DNA from: Babylonia areolata
Lineage: Eukaryota > Mollusca > Gastropoda > Neogastropoda > Buccinidae
NCBI RefSeq assembly: GCF_041734735.1
Contig: NC_134883.1
Location: forward strand, 15,401,810-15,465,809
DNA length: 64,000 nucleotides
Direction: 5' to 3'
The stretch's first letter is position 1, and each line of letters begins with the position of its first letter. Of this stretch, positions 1-40,372 are shown piece after piece. The translations under genes were made by a program, and so were the position numbers. Under the pieces are notes generated by a model. It had not been told where the DNA came from. It did no database searches and saw nothing but the letters and a program-made list of their open reading frames with translations.

Positions 1-361
1 CGCATCTATGAAGTATATATCACTCAACTCTGTGGTCCCAGTCTTCCCGTTTAAGCCCATAGCATGCTCTACCCTTGGGTAGGGGGCCAGCCGCGGACAG
101 AAAAAACAACCCAAAAAACCCACCTCCACTGGGAACCCAACCCACAGCCTCCCAACTGTCAGTTCACGATGCTAACCACTTGGCCATGGTGGCTGTTCAG
201 ATACTTCTTTCGTCTCTACTATATCAGATCTGGTTCCCCAGGCCTTCTCATATCCAAACAAGGGAGAGGATCCATGCTTCACGCTCTCAAGTGAGCAGAG
301 AGATTCATTCCTCATGCAGCTAACACAAAAAGCCTGAGTTACAAGCAGTTAAAACCCTTAC

Positions 362-27570
<27,209 letters not shown>

Positions 27571-27827
27571 GACAGCCGCAGTCACCACGTGTTAAATGCT
27601 GCTCAAGAATCTGGAACAGAAAAAGAATAAATGAACACACACACACAAACACACACACACACGTGCACACAAACGCACCATACACACATGCATACACTCA
27701 CACACACATGCACACGAAAGCACAAGCGCACACACATACACACAAACACACATGTCCGCACGAAATCATGCACATCATAATCAATGTTAATGCTGGAAAT
27801 AGCTGAAAAAATAAACACAACACATAT

Positions 27828-27868
<41 letters not shown>

Positions 27869-28440
27869 CACACACGTCAGAATCAGTCTTAATGTTGGTG
27901 ATAGCAGAAAATAATAAACACAACACACACGCACACATTTACACACACACACACACACCAGAATCAGCTGTTAAATGTCAGTGACACACACACACACACA
28001 CACACACATCAGAATCACCTACTCATCAAATGCTGACAATGATTTTGAAAGAAGAAACATGCGCATGTCTTTAGATAGTCAAAACAGGTGTCAATGAACA
28101 CCACCATAATTCATTATTTACATCAGTGTTATGAAAGCTCAGCCTACCACACATGATTATATCAGGGCTGAAAAGCTGTGAATGGCGATCCCATATAACC
28201 AGGTGAAAAATGTAAAAAAAAACAAAAACAAAACAAAAACAACAACAACAACCAGATAAGAAAATTAGGCACAGGTACCTGTCATATTCATGGGCATAAG
28301 CATCGGACCATTCCATCAATTATTTGCAAGCGGATTACAAACGAAAAACAAATCGAAAACACCACCACCATCATCAAAAAACCTACTAAATGCTGGACAT
28401 GGATTTGGGGACCTTTAATGTGTGTGCTTGATATATAGGA

Positions 28441-28442
<2 letters not shown>

Positions 28443-28497
<55 letters not shown>
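28443..28497. repeat. (GT)n
   Basis: An uninterrupted run of about 54 bp, followed by an (ATC)n-like stretch to 28600. Confidence 0.95.
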
Positions 28498-28498
<1 letters not shown>

Positions 28499-28654
28499 AG
28501 TTCCTTTATTTATCATTACCATCATCATTATCATTATCATCATTATTATCAATATTATCATCATTATTACTGTTGTTATCATTACCATTATATCTTAAAT
28601 TCTTTGTTATCATTCATTTAGTTTTTCATATTTCTTAATAATTTTTTTTCCCCT

Positions 28655-28770
28655 CAAGACCTGACCAAGCGTGCTGGTAACACTGCTGGTCACGCATCTG
28701 CTTTGCGGATGTGGTGTAGCGTTTACAGACTTGTCAGAACCCAGTGACGCCTGCCTACCTGAGCCACTGA
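28655..28770 (+). mobile_element. Family D element
   Basis: Shows CTCAAGACCTGACCAAGCGT, GCATCTGCTTTGCGGATGTG and CAGTGACGCCTGCCTACCTG, with more substitutions than the copy at 26863. Confidence 0.85.
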
Positions 28771-28774
28771 ACAG

Positions 28775-29340
28775 AACTGAACTTTCCCTTGGTTTCACGG
28801 AAGACATGAATGTGCAGCTGTCTGTTCACACGGGAGTGACTCTGCAGACCAAGTCTGGATTTGCAGACTTTTGAGCACACAGGGCACCGGAAGTCTGCTG
28901 ATGCTGCAGAGTAGATCTAGATCACACTTCCCAGAAAAAACCCCCAAAACAACCCTATGCGGGAGAGTTTTTAAAGTGTTAGCCGTCTGTTGCACAGGAG
29001 CAGTCCTATTCTCTCGGCTGCAGAAGCCAGATTTCAGAGGTAGTGAGAATCATCATGTCTGAAGTCTTCATTGGCAGCAGAGGATGGCCATGACGTCTTC
29101 TGTGCCTCAGTCATGCCCCATGCAATCCACACGGCTCTACTGCATACACCTTCTAACCTGCTGAACTATGAAGGTTTCTTCCGACTGGTCCACTGAGCAA
29201 AGTTCCTACCTCACTGAGGGATTGAGACCCACTGGCTACCCTCACATGCTTAAGCCGGCCTGTCAAAGCATGTGTACACAAACGTGCAAGAAAGGGATTG
29301 TGGTACCATCATGCACCTGTGCAAGCCTCAAACATTCCAT
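28775..29340. other. Unassigned unique-looking sequence in minus-gene intron
   Basis: Moderate GC, short open frames on both strands, no convincing splice borders. It may be decayed mobile-element sequence; nothing is identifiable. Confidence 0.4.
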
Positions 29341-29341
29341 G

Positions 29342-29573
29342 TTAACTCTCTCCATATGAATGGCGAAAGAGACGACGCTAACAGCGTTTCACCCCAATTA
29401 CCACCATCAAAATATTGCAAGCGGAAGGCTCTTATACTGAAGAGGTGAATGTTGACAAAGAATACCACAATTCTGACGACGGAAGCTAAAGGTTGAGTCA
29501 TTCAGACACCCACTGGACATCCGAGGGGTCTGTGTAGAGGAGAAGAGAGGACTGGCCGTACTGAGTGAGTTAA
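29342..29573. mobile_element. TTAA-flanked MITE (type 1), 232 bp
   Basis: Bounded by TTAA on both sides. The ends are CTCTCTCCATATGAATGG and, reversed, CTCACTCAGTACGGCCAG, an imperfect terminal inverted repeat. TTAA duplication is the hallmark of piggyBac transposition. A sister copy lies at 42118-42348. It has no coding capacity. Confidence 0.85.
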
Positions 29574-29825
29574 CTCGTTGAACCCTCACCCAAGCATTGC
29601 TCTGGGGTCAAAGTTTGTTCCACTAAAATGGTTTCCACGTTCCTGCACGTGCATAATAAAATGCAAGCAAACAGGACCTAACATCTACAGTATTTCTGGC
29701 TGTGTCCACACGTGTCAATTAGGAGAAAAACCTGGTCAGTTTCAGTCAACTTTCTGCATTTTTCCATACCAATATGACACGGAAGTCTGCCGAGGCTGCC
29801 AACTCCCTAGGGTTGAATGGATTAA
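29570..29825. mobile_element. TTAA-flanked MITE (type 3), 256 bp, sharing its left TTAA with a type 1 MITE
   Basis: Left end TTAACTCGTTGAACCCT, right end reversed TTAATCCATTCAACCCT. The left TTAA (29570-29573) is also the right TTAA of the MITE at 29342-29573, so one inserted at the edge of the other. Confidence 0.6.
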
Positions 29826-30597
29826 TGCTTTTAGTTCAGTCAACAGTGCTAGACACGATTCCCCAACTAAATAAAAAATTCAACAGCAGCTAAACACAAA
29901 ACCCTGTCATAGCTTTAAGTAAGAAAAGAAATCCTGAAAAAACAACACAGATCATGACACATAGCTCCTTTCATCAAGTATTCTTTTGTTGTTGTTTTGA
30001 TGCAAATGAAACTGGGCTGCAAGCTGAGGACGTAAGTAAGCACTTCCACTTAATTTATCATACCCAGATTACAAGAATTTTCATCAAAAAAAAAAAAAAA
30101 AAAAAAAAAGGGGTGGGGGGTGGGGGGGGGGGAATCAGTCACACAAAGAATACATAAAAATCTCTCTCTCTCTCTATATATATATGTATATATATATAAT
30201 ATAGGCAAATAACACCGCAGAATGGGCAGCTTGTGCCCATCCCAGGGTTTAAAACATCACCACCTAGTCACTAGAGCAGAACAGCACAGAGAATACATCA
30301 CAGACTGCAGAAAAGACAGGGGAAAAAAAAGTGTCAACGCTTGATGGAAAAAACCACCACCAGAAATGGGAAAGGACTGGGAAGGCAGCACAAGTGCACA
30401 GTAGTGAAGGAAGAAAATAAACAAGAAGTGAGGGGAGGGGGTGAGAGGAGAAGTGTGTGGGTGCGTGCATGTGTGTGCGTGCGTGCGTGTGTGCGCGCGC
30501 GTGCTCAGTGTTATTGTTTTGCCATAGACGGGCATGAAAGGGGTTTTACATGCTTTTAGTCTTGGTGGCGGTGTTGACCCTTCAACTGTTTTCATGT

Positions 30598-31130
30598 TCT
30601 TAAATGTTATAATTATCTTACTGAATATTTTCCTTTTATATCATTGAATGCTTCACTTTATCTTAAAATGTAATTTTTGTTTTCTTATCTAAATGTTTTC
30701 TTTTAACATGATAGTTCATATGTACGCTGTGATCAAGGAAGGGTGTGCCAGTTGCTCATTCGTTTTTCGGTTTTATCTGATGAGCATTTGTCTTTTTAAA
30801 TGTTATTATTATCTTACTGAATATTCTCCTTTTTATAATGATTGAAACGCACACATACTCGCATGCGCGTGCGCGCACACATCACTCAACACGCAGGCAC
30901 ACACACGCATGCGCGCGCGTGCATGCACACGCACAAAACGATGCATGCACAGGCACGGACACACACGCAACACACACACAGTTGTTACACTCTAAATCAT
31001 AATGTAATAGTATATTACCCACATGTTTTTCTTTTTACATAATAATTGATGTGTGCATGGTGATAAGTGAAGGGTGTGTCAGTAGTTTTTTTTTGTCTTT
31101 TTTTCTTTGATTTTTGCTGACGGGCATTTT
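30598..31130. repeat. Degenerate tandem copies of about 200 bp
   Basis: AAATGTTATNATTATCTTAC with TGAATATTCTCCTTTT recurs at about 30603 and 30797. GGAAGGGTGTGCCAGT (30736) recurs as GTGAAGGGTGTGTCAGT (31066). A (CA)n/(GC)n stretch lies between. Confidence 0.65.
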
Positions 31131-31478
31131 ATTTTAAGTGAGCCTAAAGAAAATTTTCTGTTTTTGGTTGAAGCAGATAATAAAGTATTTTGAACTGAAT
31201 TGAAATGAAGTGAAGAACAAAACAGAAACAGAAAGAGAAAAAGAGAGAAGAAAACAGGACAGCACAGAATTTCCAGAAGGCGAGGATGCTATTTATACTG
31301 AAAGACTTCTAGCATCCTGTGGTTGCATTCTGAGCCCTCGGAATGATAGTCCAAAAACTCTGCCCCTTTCAGCAAGGTGGCCCCATCATCCAGAATGATG
31401 TGACAAACCTGGGATAGGCTCTGCAGGCCAGATCAGCACATTGGGATTATGCAAAAGCTGGGCATTTGCTGCCTTTTT

Positions 31479-31865
31479 AGATGGGCGCAATAGCCGAGTG
31501 GTTAAAGCGTTGGACTGTCAATCTGAGAGTCACGGGTTCGAATCACGGTGACGGCGCCTGGTGGGTAAAGGGTGGAGATTTTTACAATCTCCCAGGTCAA
31601 CATATGTGCAGACCTGCTAGTGCCTGAACCCCCTTCGTGTGTATATGCAAGCAGAAGATCAAATACGCACGTTAAAGATCCTGTAATCCAAGTCATCGTT
31701 TGGTGGGTTATGGAAACAAGAACATACCCAGCATGCACACCCCCGAAAACGGAGTATGGCTGCCTACATGGCGGGGTAAAAACGGTCATACACGTAAAAG
31801 CCCACTCGTATGCATACGAGTGAACATGGGAGTTGCAGCCCACGAACGCAGAAGAAGAAGAAGAA
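31479..31865 (+). mobile_element. SINE family A, full copy with target-site duplication
   Basis: Same structure: AATAGCCGAGTGGTTAAAGC, GGGTTCGAATC, and a tail of (GAA)n. It is bounded by GCTGCCTTTTT on both sides (31468-31478 and from 31866). Confidence 0.95.
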
Positions 31866-32229
31866 GCTGCCTTTTTTTTCCTTCTTTTTTTTTTTTTTTT
31901 AATTTCTTTTTTCTTTTTTTTTTTTTAACAGCAGATATGGTGTTGCTTATATGGAACTGTTTGCACACTCTGACGCCTCCTTGAAAACTGACAACAACAC
32001 CAGAACGGTATGAAACGACCAACGCCTGTCCAAGATAAACAGCTCTCAGTGTCACGACTAGGCTGTTTAGTCAATTCTCAAATGTTCCTGACAATTAAAG
32101 TTTCACCTCTGCCCCCCCACCCCATTTTTTTTTTAATTTTTTAAATTTTTTTAAATGACAAGTGCTGGGACAAAAAACGCCTCCAATCTGACTTGTCAAT
32201 TTGCATGGATGACACACACAGTCAAAACT

Positions 32230-32561
32230 TTGCTCCCGTGGTGGAGTGGTTAGCAATTGTGGACTGGTGATTGGGAAGACGTGGGTTGCCAATCGGAGTG
32301 GGTTTTTTTAATTTATTAAAAAAAAATTTTTTTTTTTAAATAGCCGACTCTTACCAAGAACTGTGTGTGCTATGGAAATCTTGGCTGTGTGTGTGTGCTA
32401 TGGAAAGATTGTGTGTGTGTGTGTGTGTGTGCGTGTGTGTGTGTGTGCGCGCGCGCAATGGAAATATTGTGTGTGTGGAATGAAAAGATTGTGTGTGTGT
32501 GTGTGTGTGTGTGTGTTTTGTGTGCGCGCGCAATGGAAATATTGTGTGTGTGGAATGAAAA

Positions 32562-32612
<51 letters not shown>

Positions 32613-32641
32613 ATGGAAATATTGTGTGTGTGCAATGGAAA

Positions 32642-32689
<48 letters not shown>

Positions 32690-32755
32690 ATGTGCATGCG
32701 TGCGTGTGTGCATGTGTGTGTGTGCTATGGAAATATTGTGTGTGTGCAATGGAAA

Positions 32756-32818
<63 letters not shown>

Positions 32819-33110
32819 ATGGAAATATTGCGTGTGTGCAATGGAAAGATTGTTTGTGCTATAGGAAAACCTGGACCACACAGGAAAGGGTCTGATCCAC
32901 TTCGCAGTCCTCCTAGGGAGTGTTTTGCTCCAATTCCCCGACCAACCCTGCAGGAGTGTGTATAGATCTCTCAGCCTGGTTGACACTGGGATATTCATTA
33001 TAAGAGCAGTTCCAAACCTCAATGGACCCCCATAGAAGCAGCAGCATCAGCCTATCACCATCAACAAAAATGACCCCCAAAATTCTGGTACACCCCCAAA
33101 AAATTATTAG
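32230..33110 (+). mobile_element. Family E element swollen by (GT)n
   Basis: Head GTGGTGGAGTGGTTAGCAAT and GTGGGTTGCCAATC. Then ACTCTTACCAAGAACTGTGT leads into about 470 bp of (GT)n with ATGGAAATATT/ATGGAAAGATT interruptions. The family resumes at CTCAGCCTGGTTGACACTGG. Confidence 0.8.
32380..32870. repeat. Interrupted (GT)n array
   Basis: (GT)n blocks of 20-60 bp separated by ATGGAAATATTGTGTGTG, ATGGAAAGATTGTG or GAATGAAAAGATTGTG. It is a higher-order repeat built inside a family E element. Confidence 0.93.
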
Positions 33111-33450
33111 TAATTTTTGTTGTTGTTGTTGTTGAAAAGTTATACATGTAAAAGAACTTGTCTTAAAACATTGGTGCATACACGTCACACATCTTATTGT
33201 CAAATATGAAAAAACATAAGAGCAATAAGAGTACAGCCTTGACTAGCAGTTCCAAACCTCAATGGACCCCCATCGAAGCAGCAGCATCAGCCTATCACCA
33301 TCAACAAAAATGACCCCCAAAATTCTGGTACACCCCCAAAAATTATTAGTATTTTGTTGTTGTTGTTGTTGTTGTTGAAAAGTTATACATGTAAAAGAAG
33401 TTGTCTTAAAACACTGGTGCATACATGTCACACCATTCACATCTTGCTGT
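33004..33450. repeat. Two direct copies of a 190-bp segment, 237 bp apart
   Basis: Segments 33004-33195 and 33246-33440 share CAGTTCCAAACCTCAATGGA, CACCATCAACAAAAATGACC and a (GTT)n stretch with AAAAGTTATACATGTAAAAG. The left copy continues from family E SINE sequence, so the right copy looks like a duplication of its 3' end. Confidence 0.9.
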
Positions 33451-33782
33451 CAAATATGAAAAAAAAAGAAAAAAAAAAAAAAAGAAGGTTTGGGCATTAG
33501 AACACCAACACCATCATTCACAGTGACGGATAAATACCTTGAAAGAACTTCAGTTCACACATGTGGTTCAAGCCAACCAGGAAAATTTCTTTCTTTTTTT
33601 CTTAAAAAAAAAAAGAGAAAAAGACCACATACAAAAAAAAAAAAAAAAAAAAATTGATGGATCACTGCGACGTGCAGAGTGAAAAACTATGTGTGTAATC
33701 AGTAACACATTTGCTGACTAACAGACTTCATCAATATCTCCCTGGGCTACTGGTAGCACTACTTGCACACAATCTGTCTGTG

Positions 33783-33826
<44 letters not shown>

Positions 33827-34159
33827 CTCTGTCTCTTTATCTCAACAGGTTCAATAGCTGTGGTTTTTAAATGGCTTGCCTAATATTATATGGTCCATTG
33901 CTTTTCTGTTTCTCAGTCTGCCTCAGTCTCGGTCTCTCTTTATTTCTCAATCTCGTTCTCTGTCTCTCTATCTCACGGAATGTCATGGCTGTGGTTTTCA
34001 ATGGCTGGTAGGTATGGTTCACTGCCCCTCTCTCTCTCTCTTTCTCTCTCTCACTCAATCCCTCCCTCTCTCTGTCACATCAGAATGAAATTTGAAACAA
34101 ACTACGATGAGTTTTCAGTTTTTTTAAGGCACCATCCTTGCTCACACACAGACACACAA

Positions 34160-34505
34160 ACACACACTGTCACATACAGATAGTCAGACAGACAGACAGA
34201 GACACAGAGAAAGAGACAGACAGATAGACAGAAAGAGAGAGACAGGCAAAGAGAGACACACACTGTCACATACAGATAGTCAGACAGACAGACAGACAGA
34301 CACAGAGAAAGAGACAGACAGATAGACAGAAAGAGAGAGAGAGGCAAAGAGAGACACACACTGTCACATACAGATAGACAGACAGACAGACAGAGACACA
34401 GAGAAAGAGACAGACAGATAGACAGAAAGAGAGAGAGAGGCAAAGAGAGACACACACTGTCACATACAGATAGTCAGACAAACAGACAGACAGAGACACA
34501 AGGAG
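34160..34505. repeat. Tandem repeat of about 96 bp, three and a half copies
   Basis: Unit contains CACACTGTCACATACAGATA, GTCAGACAGACAGACAGA, then GAGACACAGAGAAAGAGACA and AAGAGAGAGAGAGGCAAAGA. Small length changes affect the GACA part. Confidence 0.9.
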
Positions 34506-35734
34506 AGAGAGAGAGTGAAAAAAACAACAACAAAACAACAACAAAAAAACAAACCCAGACCAGTTACTTAAAACCATGGCTGTAACACTCCTTGGTCTCA
34601 AAGGTCAATGTGTTGCGCAAACTACTGCCACGTTTGGAAAGCCATTTACGCTCAAAACAGCTCAAACACTGCGCGTTCATGAAGTGGAACACGATCGTGT
34701 CACGATAGTACCACCCACACCCAAAATAGGTACATTAGGTATATGACTAAACACAATGTTTTCACTGCGTAGGAAGGTACCTGGTGAACTTCTGACTTCA
34801 ACAAGTTTTCCTGCTGATAGACGCCGCGCTGTGGGAGAATCAATTAGGCGTTGACCAGGTGTTCGCTTGTGATCAGGGTTCATGGCCCTGTTTCAGCATG
34901 GTGTTAACGTGAACGTCCTTAGGAAAGGCTTTTTGTATTGTATGGTATTGGATTGTATTGTGTGTGTGTGTGTGTGTGGAGGGGGAGGGGGGTGGGGGGG
35001 TGGGGGGGGGTGTCTTCCAACCTCCTACTTTTTCTCCATTCATATTCCTATGTTATTGTATCTTTTTCCAATGGGTTTTCCATCCTCCTATTCCCCCCCC
35101 CCCCCTCCTCCTCCTCCCTTCACCGCCCCCCCCCACCCCCCTGCTCCCCTCCCCTCTCTTTTCTTCATATTCTAACAAAATCAAAGTTATTGATGTGTGC
35201 TTTCCTAAAGCTGGAAGATTTTTTTCTACTCTTTAAATGTCTGATGAGTGTTTTACATGTCTGGGGTTTTCGTGCTCTAGCGTGTGTGTGGTTCCAGTGC
35301 ATTGTGTCTCTCTTTTTTTTTTTTCTCTCATCTTCTCACATCATTCTGTGTGCGTGATGTGTGGGGGAGTGGGGGGTGTGTGCATGTGTGCGTGCGTGCA
35401 TGTGTGTGTATGTGTGTGTGCGTGTGTGTGAGAGAGAGAGAGTGTATGTGTGTGTCTGAGGATGTCAGAGTGTGTGTTTGTGAATGTCTACACTTGTACA
35501 AGATTTTGTGTATTTTCCCTGTTCTTAGATTGATGGACAATTTCTTTGTATCAATTTATGATCATCACTCTGTAAACAACTGCATTTTTTTCTTTCTTAA
35601 AAAAACAACAATAAACAAAAAACAGCTTACAGCATGCTGGGCCTTAAAAAATCTACCTCTTTCCAAAGCAGCCCCCACACCACCCCCACCCCCAACCAGC
35701 AACCCTCTCTTTATCTCTCTTCTTCCAGGTCTTC

Positions 35735-35795
<61 letters not shown>

Positions 35796-35834
35796 ATGCA
35801 TGTATTTATCAGTTTTATCTTTCATTCCTTTGTA

Positions 35835-35930
35835 TCACAGCTATGCATACATGTGAATGACTAGTGCTCACTCTATGCGCTTGGAGCTGTCTGTGCACAA
35901 GACTCAGCACTGTATAAAGACATCCTTCTT
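35835..35930 (-). mobile_element. Family F fragment
   Basis: Shows TGCATACATGTGAATGACTA, GCACAAGACTCAGCACTGTA and TAAAGACATCC, matching the 5' end of the family in reverse. Confidence 0.65.
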
Positions 35931-36882
35931 CTTCTTCAAATTATCATTATTATTATTGTTGTCACTGACTTATCATTGTCATCATCCTTCTTCTTCAAAT
36001 TATCATTGTTGTCATTGACTTATCATTGTCATCATCGTATTAGCAGAATATGCACAGGACACAACACACATACCACTGTCAGTTCCAAAGACACAGTCCA
36101 TGGAATCAACAAAACGATGGGAAAAATGTAATCACACACTCCCCCCCCCCCCCCCCCCGCCACCCCCCCACTCTCCACCTCTACATTAAAAAAATGATAT
36201 TCACTGATCATCTGCCAAGAGAATATAAGGACTCCAGTACTAATGATAAACGGAAAAGATAATTTCAAAAGTAAACAAAAAATTCAAAGGGACTCCAGTA
36301 CTGTCACATGGCTTTGTCATAAAACCGCGGAAAAACACAAAGGAAGCGGCAGCCGACACCGCCATTCAAAGACTAATGGAACCATTGTGAGATGCACTGA
36401 CGTCCAATCAATTCTGGCAACAAAACCTTACGTGCGCCTAAATATTTGAAATCAATAAACACACCGCATTCGTTGCAGAAGAAGAACAAAGAAATGTAAA
36501 CAAATAGGAGAAACAAACAAACAAAACAACAACAACAACAAAAATATAATAAAAGACTGGGGTATGGGTTAGATAGGGGAATGGGGTGGTCACATTCTGT
36601 ATTGAGTTCAAATATGCTTCAATAAACAGTTGTAGACGTCCTTCAACTACTTGTCACTGAGAAATAATGGCAGTCATCAATACAGTGTCAGATAATATTA
36701 TCTGTGTGTGTTTTTTATGATGTAAAACATATAAAATCATTTAAAACAGCTTGACCACTTCTACTGTTTTATGCCTGTATTGGATTCTCCCACTACAACA
36801 ATTTATCCAACAGTTTTGAACAGTTTTCTGAGGAGTACAATCATACAAACATGCATAAGTACACACAAATGCTCCACAAGCA

Positions 36883-36934
<52 letters not shown>

Positions 36935-37014
36935 CACGCGCACACACACACACACACACACAGTGACACACACACAGTGACACACACACACACACTCATC
37001 AAAAATTAAAAACA

Positions 37015-37490
37015 GGGATTTGTTTTAAAGCCTCCCACACCCCCTCCAAACCGATACTCCCCGCCCCTTACCTACCCTTACTATCACCAAATTCAGTAAC
37101 TGTTAAAAAACGTTTACACACACACACACACAGTGACACACACACACACACAGTGCACACACACACACACTCATCAAACATTAAAAACAGGGATTTGTTT
37201 TAAAGCCTCCCACACCCCCTCCAAACCGATACTCCCCGCCCCTTACCTACCCTTACTATCACCAAATTCAGTAACTGTTAAAAAACGTTTACACACACAC
37301 ACACACACACACAGTGACACACACACACACACAGTGCACACACACACACACTCATCAAACATTAAAAACAGGGATTTGTTTTAAAGCCTCCCACACCCCC
37401 TCCAAACCGATACTCCCCGCCCCTTACCTACCCTTACTATCACCAAATTCAGTAACTGTTAAAAAACGTTTACACAAACACACACACACA
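37015..37490. repeat. Three tandem copies of a 180-bp unit
   Basis: Each copy has GGGATTTGTTTTAAAGCCTC, a C-rich middle and TTCAGTAACTGTTAAAAAAC, separated by (CA)n with GTGACA and GTGCACA interruptions. The middle parts are almost identical between copies, so the expansion is recent. Confidence 0.93.
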
Positions 37491-38524
37491 CTCACATATA
37501 TATATTTCAATATATAAAACATCAAAAGATTTTTTTTTATTTTTTATCTATAACTAATTGTAAAATCCAGCTGGTACCTCAGAATGAGACAGGATCTCAC
37601 ACCACACTATCGGCATTCCCCTAGTCCCATGTAATGTACATGCACATACGTCAGCCTCAGAGCCCACACTTGACACTGGGTTAACAATGGTTGTTAAGGC
37701 AGCACACCGCCGCACAACCAGCCTCTTTGTGTGTGAGCTCCCTTCCTGTGGGCTCCGGTGCCGTGTTCTCGGGACAAGGCTTCAGCCCCCTGACAAATCA
37801 ATTGCTCTTTCTATGGTTGCCTGCCAACCACACTCCCTCCTTTCTAAGGGACCCCCCCCCCCTCCCCACCCCCACCCCGTTTTCTTTCTCTTTTGCACCA
37901 CAGTTGCTGAAATAGCTGCCCCCCGGTCTTTGAAGTCAAAACTGGTGCGAATAAACAATAATACTGTTATGCTTCTTTTTATGTCGTCAATCATAATTCT
38001 ACTTTTTTCAGGTGCTAAGGTTATGATTAAATCATATTATCATTACTGATTGTCAGTGTAAGTCAAATGTTGCTGATGATGACAATGGTGGTGATGATGA
38101 TGATGACGAAAGTGGACACAATATCATTACCTTCAAATTTTTAAGTACACACCAAATAGTAAATTATACAGAGTAAGGAAACATTAATCAGGAAGGGAAA
38201 CTTTTTTTTTTTATATATGCTTGTAGAAATCAAATACTTGACAAACAAATGTTTCTGCATCAACAGCTCAACATGACACACAAACATCACACAGGATGTA
38301 CGCAACATATACACACAGAGCACCATCACTCAGGCACAAGCACATTAATCACACAGTCATTGATTCAAGCTCACATGAACATATGCATGATCATGCACTG
38401 TAAGAAATCAGGGAACACAGAGAGTGGGAGAAAACAGAGGTGGTGGGGGAGGTGGGGGAGGGAGAAGGGCAGTAATTCAGTAAACGCTGAAGAAGAAAGA
38501 GCTAGTAACAGCATTTTCTCACTT

Positions 38525-38745
38525 TTATACTGTACTGATTTGTATTGTGTTGCTTTGTATTGCATTGCATTGTGTTGTCCGCTTACTTTTCATTTTATAT
38601 TGTATTGATTTGTATTGTATTTTGTTGTGTTGCTTGGAGTTGAATTGTATTGTATTGTATTGCACTGTGTTGTATAGATTTGTATTGTATTGTACTGTGT
38701 TATGTTGATTTATATTGTATTGTATTGTATCACATATATATATCT

Positions 38746-38792
<47 letters not shown>

Positions 38793-38970
38793 ACAAATTT
38801 CTATGTGAAATTCTGGCTTTTCTGTCTAGCCAGAGCGAATCATCAAAGTGCAGCACCACCCTTTTTACCTGTCTCCAAGTCTATTTGTTTGTTTTTGTTT
38901 TTGTTTTTTTTTTCAATTATATCAAAGTGTTTTGTTTGTTTGTTAAAACAGAATTTTGCCAGACACAAAA
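38525..38970 (-). mobile_element. SINE family B, 5'-truncated copy with expanded tail
   Basis: A long (TATTG)n tract (38525-38730), a 33-base G run (38756-38788), then CACAACAAATTTCTATGTG and CAGAATTTTGCCAGACAC. The head half is missing. The tail has expanded well beyond that of other copies. Confidence 0.75.
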
Positions 38971-39124
38971 CACACACACACTCATACACACACAAACACA
39001 TACTTGTTATGTAATACGCTATAACAGTTACAGAATTCAATACAAGAGATCCTTTTTTGCCCAGGAGGTGTGACCATGTATTCATTTCTTATCAGAACGA
39101 CAGTGAAAGGGCAGGCGGTAGAGA

Positions 39125-40372
39125 TGGGTGCTGTGTGGGAGATGTTCAGAGTGAATGGCGTTCAGTGGGAGGTGTTCAGGGTGGGAGGTGTTCAGGGTGT
39201 TCGGTGTTCAGGTGTTCAGGGTGGGAGGTGGGAGATGTTCAAGTGTTCGGGTTGGGAGGTGTTCAGGGTGGAAGGTGTTCAGGGTGGGAGGAGTTCAGGG
39301 TGGGAGGTGTTCAAGTGTTAGGGGTGGGAGGTGTTCAGGGTGGGAGGTGTTCAGGGTGTTTGGGGTGGGAGGAGTTCAGGGTGGGAGGTGTTCAGGGTGT
39401 GAGGTATTCAGGGTGGGAGGTGTTCAAGTGTTCGGGGTGGGAGGTGCTCAGGGTGGGAGTGGTGGGAGATGTTCAAGTGTTCGGGGTGGGAGGTGTTCAG
39501 GGTGGGAGGAGTTCAGGGTGGGAGGTGTTCAAGTGTTAGGGGTGGGAGGTGTTCTGGGTGGGAGGTGTTCAGGGTGTTTGGGGTGGGAGGTGCTCAGGGT
39601 GGGAGGTGTTCAGGGTGGGAGGTGTTCAGGGTGGGAGGTGTTCAGGGTGTTCGGGGTGGGAGTTGTTCAGGGTGGGAGGTGTTCGGGGTGGGAGGAGTTC
39701 AGGGTGGGAGGTGTTCAAGTGTTCGGGGTGGGAGGTGCTCAGGGTGGGAGTGGTGGGAGGATTGTTCAGGGTGGGAGGTGTTCAGGGTGGGAGTTGTTTA
39801 GGGTGTTCGGGGTGGGAGTTGTTCAGGGTGGGAGGTGTTCGAGGTGGGACGTGTTCGGGGTGGGAGGAGTTCAGGGTGGGAGGTGTTCAAGTGTTCGGGG
39901 TGGGAGGTGTTCAGGGTGTTTGGGGTGGGAGGTGTTCAGGGTGGGAGTCGTTCAGGGTGTTTGGGGTGGGAAGTGTTCAAGGTGTTCAGGGTGGGTGGGG
40001 TGGGAGTTGTTCAGGGTGGGAGTTGTTCAAGGTGGGAGGTGTTCAGGGTGGGTGGGGTGGGAGGTGTTCAGGGTGGGAGGTGTTCAAGGTGTTCAGGGTG
40101 GGAGGTGTTCAGGGTGGGTGGCGTGGGAGTTGTTCAGGGTGGGAGTTGTTCAAGGTGTTCAGGGTGGGAGGTGTTCAGGTTGGGAGGTGTTCAGGGTGGG
40201 AGGTGTCCAAGGTGTTCAGGGTTGGAGTTGTTCAGTGTGGGAGGTGTTCAAGGTGTTCAGGGTGGGAGGTGTTCGCAGTTGGAGGTGTTCAGGGTGGGTG
40301 GGGTGGGAGATATTCAGTGTGGGTGGAAGGGTTGGGAGGTGTGGAGGTCACTCAGGTGGGTTAGGGTGGGAG
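39125..40372. repeat. Minisatellite of about 16-17 bp, G-rich on the plus strand
   Basis: Unit close to GTTCAGGGTGGGAGGT, with variants GTTCGGGG, GTTCAAGT and GGTGGGTGGGG. It runs for about 1.25 kb. Clusters of GGG in short spacing give G-quadruplex potential on the plus strand. A long open frame runs through it, but only because the repeat lacks stops; I do not call it a gene. Confidence 0.93.

Noticed and set aside
34560-34890. Minus-strand frames near a possible start region (GWYYRDTIVFHFMNAQCLS)
   Set aside because: No splice borders that fit and a stop soon after; left unassigned.
36243-36449. Plus-strand 68-codon frame
   Set aside because: No homology recognised, no splice motifs, low coding character.
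34160-37490. Regularly spaced repeats that might suggest a CRISPR array
   Set aside because: Eukaryotic context; units are contiguous tandem repeats without unique spacers.
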